NCBI RefSeq assembly: GCF_903645325.1 | Contig: NZ_CAHJXQ010000004.1 | Span: forward strand, 1-64,000 | Source of the DNA: Microbacterium tenebrionis | GTDB taxonomy: Bacteria > Actinomycetota > Actinomycetes > Actinomycetales > Microbacteriaceae | DNA length: 64,000 nt | Reading direction: 5' to 3' | Shown here: one piece after another, positions 60,139 to 64,000 of the stretch | Layout: the number at the start of each line of letters is the position of its first letter | Position numbering within the stretch: position 1 is the first letter of the stretch | The notes under the pieces: generated by a model | What the model saw: the letters and a program-made list of their open reading frames with translations, nothing else | Database searches by the model: none | Told to the model about the DNA's origin: nothing | Made by a program: the position numbers and the translations under genes

Positions 60139-61397
60139 TGACCGCAGAGGCGCTGCGCGTCGCACCCGAGACCGCCCGCGACGCCGGCTGGCGCGACATC
60201 GCGGCGCTCATCGCCGTGCGCATCGGCAACCGTCTCCGCAAGGTCGCGGCCGTCATCCGTCCGCTCGCCTGGATCCTCATCGCCCTCGCCGTCGTTTTCT
60301 GGATCGTGGGCCTGAGCCTCGGTTGGCGCGAGCTCATCGTCACCGCGGTCGTCGTCACGATCACGCTGCTCATCTGCTCGGTGTTCCTCATCGGCCGGAC
60401 CGAGTACGACGTGAACCTCGACCTCGCGCGGACGCGTGTCGTCGTCGGGGAGCGCGCCGTGGGAGCGCTGACGCTGGCGAACCCGGGCAGCCGCGCGATT
60501 CTTCCGTCACGGGTCGTGCTGCCCGTCGGGAACGGGCGCGGCGAATTCGGCATCCAGCGCCTCGCGCCCGGAGAGAAGGCCGAGGAGCTGTTCGCGATCC
60601 CCACCCAGCGCCGCGGGGTCGTCCAGGTCGGTCCGGTCAGCGTCGTCCGCGGCGATCCGCTCGGGCTGTTCGAGCGCGCGCACCGCCGCGACGAACCCGT
60701 CGACCTCTTCGTGCACCCGCAGACCGTGCTCTTCGACGGCCAGTCGCTCGGCTTCCTGCGCGACCTGGAGGGTCTGCCCGCCGCGGACCTTTCGCGCGAC
60801 GACGTCTCGTTCCACGCGCTGAACGAGTACCAGCCCGGCGACGACCTGCGCCACGTGCACTGGCGATCGACCGCGCGCACCGGCATCATGATGGTCCGCC
60901 AGTACGAGGAGACGCGGCGCTCCCACTTCGTGATCGGACTGTCCACCTCGACCGGCGACTACGCCGACCCGGCGGATTTCGAGTTGGGCATCTCGGCCGC
61001 CGGCTCGATCGGGCTGCGCGCCCTCCGCGACTCGCAGCGCGTCGACGTCCGCGTCCAGGGGCGCGCGCTGCGTGCAGACACCGGCAAGCAGCTGCTGGAC
61101 TCGCTCGCGGCCGTCGACGGCAGCAGGCCGCGCGAGGGCGGCATCGCCGAGCTCAGCGGCGTGATCGCCGCGACCATGCCGCTGGCGAGCGTGGTCGTGC
61201 TCGTGTGCGGTTCCAAGGTCTCGAACGAGGATCTGCGGGTCGCCTGCTCTCGGCTGCCGTTCGGCGCCCGCGTCATCGCCGTCGTCACCGACACCGCCGT
61301 CGAGGTTCCGGCGCTGCGCCGCATCGGAGACGCCGACGTCGTCAGCGTCGGTGCGCTCGACCAGCTCCCCCTCGCACTCCAGAAGGTCCTCGCATGA
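60138..61397 (+). CDS. DUF58 domain membrane protein
   Basis: The 419-residue protein has two neighbouring membrane helices (about residues 40-85), then a soluble region with the DUF58 signature Y-Q-P-G-D-D-L-R-H-V-H-W-R-S-T-A-R-T-G near residue 232, followed by a VWA-like C-terminal part. It is a standard partner of MoxR ATPases. The gene overlaps its neighbours by 1 and 4 nt, so stoichiometric synthesis with MoxR and the transglutaminase-fold protein is likely. Confidence 0.92.
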   Translation: MTAEALRVAPETARDAGWRDIAALIAVRIGNRLRKVAAVIRPLAWILIALAVVFWIVGLSLGWRELIVTAVVVTITLLICSVFLIGRTEYDVNLDLARTRVVVGERAVGALTLANPGSRAILPSRVVLPVGNGRGEFGIQRLAPGEKAEELFAIPTQRRGVVQVGPVSVVRGDPLGLFERAHRRDEPVDLFVHPQTVLFDGQSLGFLRDLEGLPAADLSRDDVSFHALNEYQPGDDLRHVHWRSTARTGIMMVRQYEETRRSHFVIGLSTSTGDYADPADFELGISAAGSIGLRALRDSQRVDVRVQGRALRADTGKQLLDSLAAVDGSRPREGGIAELSGVIAATMPLASVVVLVCGSKVSNEDLRVACSRLPFGARVIAVVTDTAVEVPALRRIGDADVVSVGALDQLPLALQKVLA

Positions 61398-63793
61398 GCG
61401 CCCCCGCACCGTCGGCATCGATCCGCGAGCTGCCCCTGCGCCGCTGGGGTCTCGACATCGCCGCCGTGCTCGTGCTGCTGGGAGCAGCGGCCGTCGGGTT
61501 CTGGCCGAGCTTCGCCGGCCCGAGCTTCCTGGGCGCTGCGATCGGTGGGGCGGTGATCGGCATCGCCATCGCGGTCGTCGCAGCCTGGCGCCGGTGGGGG
61601 ATCCTCATCATCACCGGGCTCACCGTCGCGGCGTACTTCGTCTTCGGCGGCGCGCTGGCCCTGCCGCACACCGCGATCCTCGGGTTCATCCCGTCGCTGG
61701 AGACCCTGAAGCAGCTGGCATTGGGCGTCGTCACCTCGTGGAAGCAACTGCTGACGACCGTCGCGCCGGTCTCGGGCGCCGACGGGCACTTCATCGTCCC
61801 GTTCCTGCTCCTGCTCGTGACGGCGGTGCTGACCGCGTCCCTCGCGCTGCGGCTCACGCAGCCGGCGTGGGCGCTCATCCCCGCCGGCGTCCTGCTCGCC
61901 ACCGTCATCGCACTCGGGACGCCCGACCCCGCCACGCCGTTGATCCAGGGAGCGGTGTTCGCCGTCGTCAGCATCGCCTGGCTCGCGGTGCGTCAGATCT
62001 GGATGCCGCAGAACGCCGCGGTCTCGGTCAGCGAGATCGACCCGGCGCGCGCGAACCACATGCGGATGCGCCGGATCGTCGCCGGCGGCATCGTCCTCGC
62101 CGCCGCCACCGGTGCCGGCGTCGCGACGACCGCGTTCACCGCACCGGGCGAGGTGCGCCACGTGCTGCGCGACACCATCATCCCGCCGTTCAACATCCGC
62201 GACTACCCGAGCGCCCTGCAGTCGTTCCGCGGAATCGTCCGCGACGACAAGGACTCCACGCTGTTCACCGTCCAGGGGCTCCCGGAAGGCGCCCGCATCC
62301 GCCTGGCGGGAATGGACGAGTTCGACGGCCAGGTCATCAACGTCGTCGACGGCGGGCCGGGCACCTCGAGCGCGTTCGCGCCGATCCGCTCCAACATGTC
62401 GCCGGATGCCGAGGGGCTGCCGGTGACGATGCAGGTCGACATCGGCGACTACACCGGCGTCTGGGTGCCTCAGGCCGGCCTCGTCTCCGAGATCCGGTTC
62501 GCGGGCGCCGACGCCGACGAGCTGCGCCGCGGAACGTACTACAGCAACGGCTCCGCGACAGCGGTCGCGACCACGGGCCTGCACAGGGGCGACAGCTACA
62601 CCGTCCAGACCACGATCCCCGCCGAGGTCACCGACAAGCAGCTCGGCGACGCCGAGTTCGGCAATGTTCGGATGCCGAAGAACAAGAACGTCCCCGAGGA
62701 GCTCACGACGCTCGCCGGCGAGATCGTCGCCGAGGCCGAGACGCCTGCCGAGCAGGCGCAGGCACTCGCCGACTACCTGTCGGAGGAGGGCTTCTTCAGC
62801 CACGGTCTCGAGGGCGAGGTGCTCTCCCGCGCCGGCCACACCGCCGAACGCATCTCGACGCTCATCGGCGGCGACCAGATGGTGGGCGACGACGAGCAGT
62901 ACTCCGTCGCGATGGCGCTGCTTGCCGGCGAACTGGGCATCCCGGCACGTGTTGTGATGGGCTTCTACCCCGATGAGAAGGATGCGGGAGCCTCGTCGTT
63001 CGTCGCGAACGGCGACAACCTGCGCGCCTGGGTCGAGGTGAACTTCGACGGGTTCGGGTGGGTGCCGTTCGACCCGACGCCGCCGGAGGACCAGGTCCCC
63101 AACGATCAGAACACCAAGCCGCGCGCCGACCCGAAGCCGCAGGTCCTGCAGCCGCCGCCCCCGCCGCAGGAGCCGGTCGACCTGCCGCCCACGCTTCCGG
63201 ACGATCGCGAGGGCGAGGACGAGTCGCTGAACATCGGCGGCATCATCCTGGCGATCCTCGCCATCGGTGGCATCTCGCTGGCCGTCATCGCGCTGCTCAT
63301 GTCACCGTTCATCGTGATCGGCGCGTGGAAGGCGTCGCGGCGACGTGCGCGCCGGTCGGCCGATCGCACGGCCGACCGGATCGCCGGCGGCTGGGACGAG
63401 CTCACCGATCGCGCGGTCGACTACGGCGCCCGGCTGACGCCCGGCGCGACCCGCGGCGAGGAGGCGGTGCTCGTCTCGGACGCGCTCGCCGTCCCGACGG
63501 TGACGGCGCTCGCCGACCGGGCGGACGCCGAGGTGTTCGGCCCGCACGACCCGAGTCAGGACGACGTCGACGCCTTCTGGAAGGAGGTCGACGGCATCGT
63601 CGTCGGCCTCGGTGCCGAGGCAGGATTCTGGAAGCGGATGAAGGCGCGGCTCAGTCTGCGATCGCTGCTGGGAGGGTCCGCGATCCAGTCCGGTTTCCAG
63701 GGACTGAAGGATGCCGCGGCCGCGCGCATCCGGCGAGAACCTGGCACCATCGACAACAGCACGACAGAAGCATCCGAGAGCGAGACATCATGA
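61394..63793 (+). CDS. TgpA-like transglutaminase-fold membrane protein, catalytic residues lost
   Basis: The 799-residue protein has about six N-terminal helices (residues 18-245), an extracellular region, a transglutaminase-like domain (about 470-565), a proline-rich linker, another helix (about 615-640) and a cytoplasmic tail. The domain aligns with canonical TGc, but the Cys position reads G-D-D-E-Q-Y (Asp instead of Cys) and the His position reads N-L-R-A-W-V-E-V (Arg instead of His); the Asp in F-D-P-T-P is kept. It is therefore expected to be inactive as a peptidase or transglutaminase and may bind or scaffold instead. ATGA overlaps couple it to DUF58 and RDD. Confidence 0.88.
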   Translation: MSAPAPSASIRELPLRRWGLDIAAVLVLLGAAAVGFWPSFAGPSFLGAAIGGAVIGIAIAVVAAWRRWGILIITGLTVAAYFVFGGALALPHTAILGFIPSLETLKQLALGVVTSWKQLLTTVAPVSGADGHFIVPFLLLLVTAVLTASLALRLTQPAWALIPAGVLLATVIALGTPDPATPLIQGAVFAVVSIAWLAVRQIWMPQNAAVSVSEIDPARANHMRMRRIVAGGIVLAAATGAGVATTAFTAPGEVRHVLRDTIIPPFNIRDYPSALQSFRGIVRDDKDSTLFTVQGLPEGARIRLAGMDEFDGQVINVVDGGPGTSSAFAPIRSNMSPDAEGLPVTMQVDIGDYTGVWVPQAGLVSEIRFAGADADELRRGTYYSNGSATAVATTGLHRGDSYTVQTTIPAEVTDKQLGDAEFGNVRMPKNKNVPEELTTLAGEIVAEAETPAEQAQALADYLSEEGFFSHGLEGEVLSRAGHTAERISTLIGGDQMVGDDEQYSVAMALLAGELGIPARVVMGFYPDEKDAGASSFVANGDNLRAWVEVNFDGFGWVPFDPTPPEDQVPNDQNTKPRADPKPQVLQPPPPPQEPVDLPPTLPDDREGEDESLNIGGIILAILAIGGISLAVIALLMSPFIVIGAWKASRRRARRSADRTADRIAGGWDELTDRAVDYGARLTPGATRGEEAVLVSDALAVPTVTALADRADAEVFGPHDPSQDDVDAFWKEVDGIVVGLGAEAGFWKRMKARLSLRSLLGGSAIQSGFQGLKDAAAARIRREPGTIDNSTTEASESETS

Positions 63794-64000
63794 CGCAACC
63801 GACATTCGGCACCGTCGCCCCGACCTCCCGTCGCGCCGTGGCGTACATCATCGATGCGGCGATCGCCGCGGGCATCGGGATCGTCCTGAGCATCCTGCTC
63901 GTCGTGTTCGCCGTCCTCGCCGGGACGGACGGGATGCTGGCCGTCATCGGCGTCGGCGCACCGCTGATCTGGCTCGTGCTGCTCGGCTGGTTCGTGTTCT
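63790..64000 (+). CDS. RDD family membrane protein, cut by window edge
   Basis: Seventy residues are visible. They include the R-R-A-V-A-Y-I-I-D-A-A-I start typical of RDD proteins and two hydrophobic helices. The start ATG overlaps the previous stop. In related operons further genes follow (FHA, phosphatase 2C, Ser/Thr kinase), but those lie beyond this window. Confidence 0.8.
   Translation, partial: MTQPTFGTVAPTSRRAVAYIIDAAIAAGIGIVLSILLVVFAVLAGTDGMLAVIGVGAPLIWLVLLGWFVF

Overview
The window is high-GC DNA with short intergenic gaps, many 4-bp start/stop overlaps (ATGA, GTGA) and frequent GTG starts. Gene content (DUF3073 next to purM-purF, an Rv2578c-type radical SAM protein, a DUF222/13E12 HNH protein, MoxR-DUF58-transglutaminase-RDD) points to an actinomycete, most probably Microbacteriaceae and close to Microbacterium. 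No rRNA, tRNA or CRISPR array was seen. No stretch longer than about 300 bases lacks a gene.

Layout. 1-546: the 3' end of an IS481-type transposase abuts a truncated gene from an integrative element. 582-6387: siderophore-interacting reductase, small membrane protein, conserved hypothetical, purM, purF and an MFS permease. 6480-12345: DUF3073, universal stress protein, PadR regulator with a DUF4097 surface-type protein, a MerR-TipAS regulator, a frameshifted squalene-cyclase-like gene, a pair of Fluc fluoride channels and a TetR regulator. 12363-15515: RND efflux permease under that TetR. 15659-23128: aldose 1-epimerase, a DEAD-box helicase with a very long Arg/Asp-rich tail, YaeQ, radical SAM protein, VanY-type carboxypeptidase and an acyl-CoA dehydrogenase. 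23182-23771: an RHH antitoxin with a MazF toxin, preceded by a perfect 21-bp inverted repeat. 23781-28368: an ECF transporter with two S components and an embedded siderophore-interacting protein, with an IdeR/DtxR-like iron box at its head. 28538-31091: CstA and YbdD. 31097-38230: three flavin monooxygenase/dehydrogenase genes divergent from a CUT1-type ABC importer that lacks its own ATPase. 38266-42021: a LytS/LytTR two-component system with a sodium:solute symporter. 42167-52937: subtilisin-like protease, HNH protein, GNAT, RecQ, Ohr, acyl-CoA oxidase-like protein and DNA-3-methyladenine glycosylase.

53057 to the right edge: a 2027-residue surface protein (about 11 cadherin/Ig-like repeats, five Fn3 domains, a cysteine-containing C-terminus) followed in tight coupling by MoxR ATPase, DUF58, a transglutaminase-fold membrane protein whose catalytic Cys and His are replaced, and an RDD protein cut by the window edge. 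This looks like an envelope assembly or sensing machine and is the least explained system here.

Regulatory patterns. Several genes have a -10-like hexamer exactly 6 nt before the start codon, suggesting leaderless mRNAs. Two such promoters (radical SAM, HNH) carry LexA-box-like dyads between -35 and -10. A 19-bp dispersed repeat sits in frame inside three proteins, and two copies of another repeat family lie at gene junctions.
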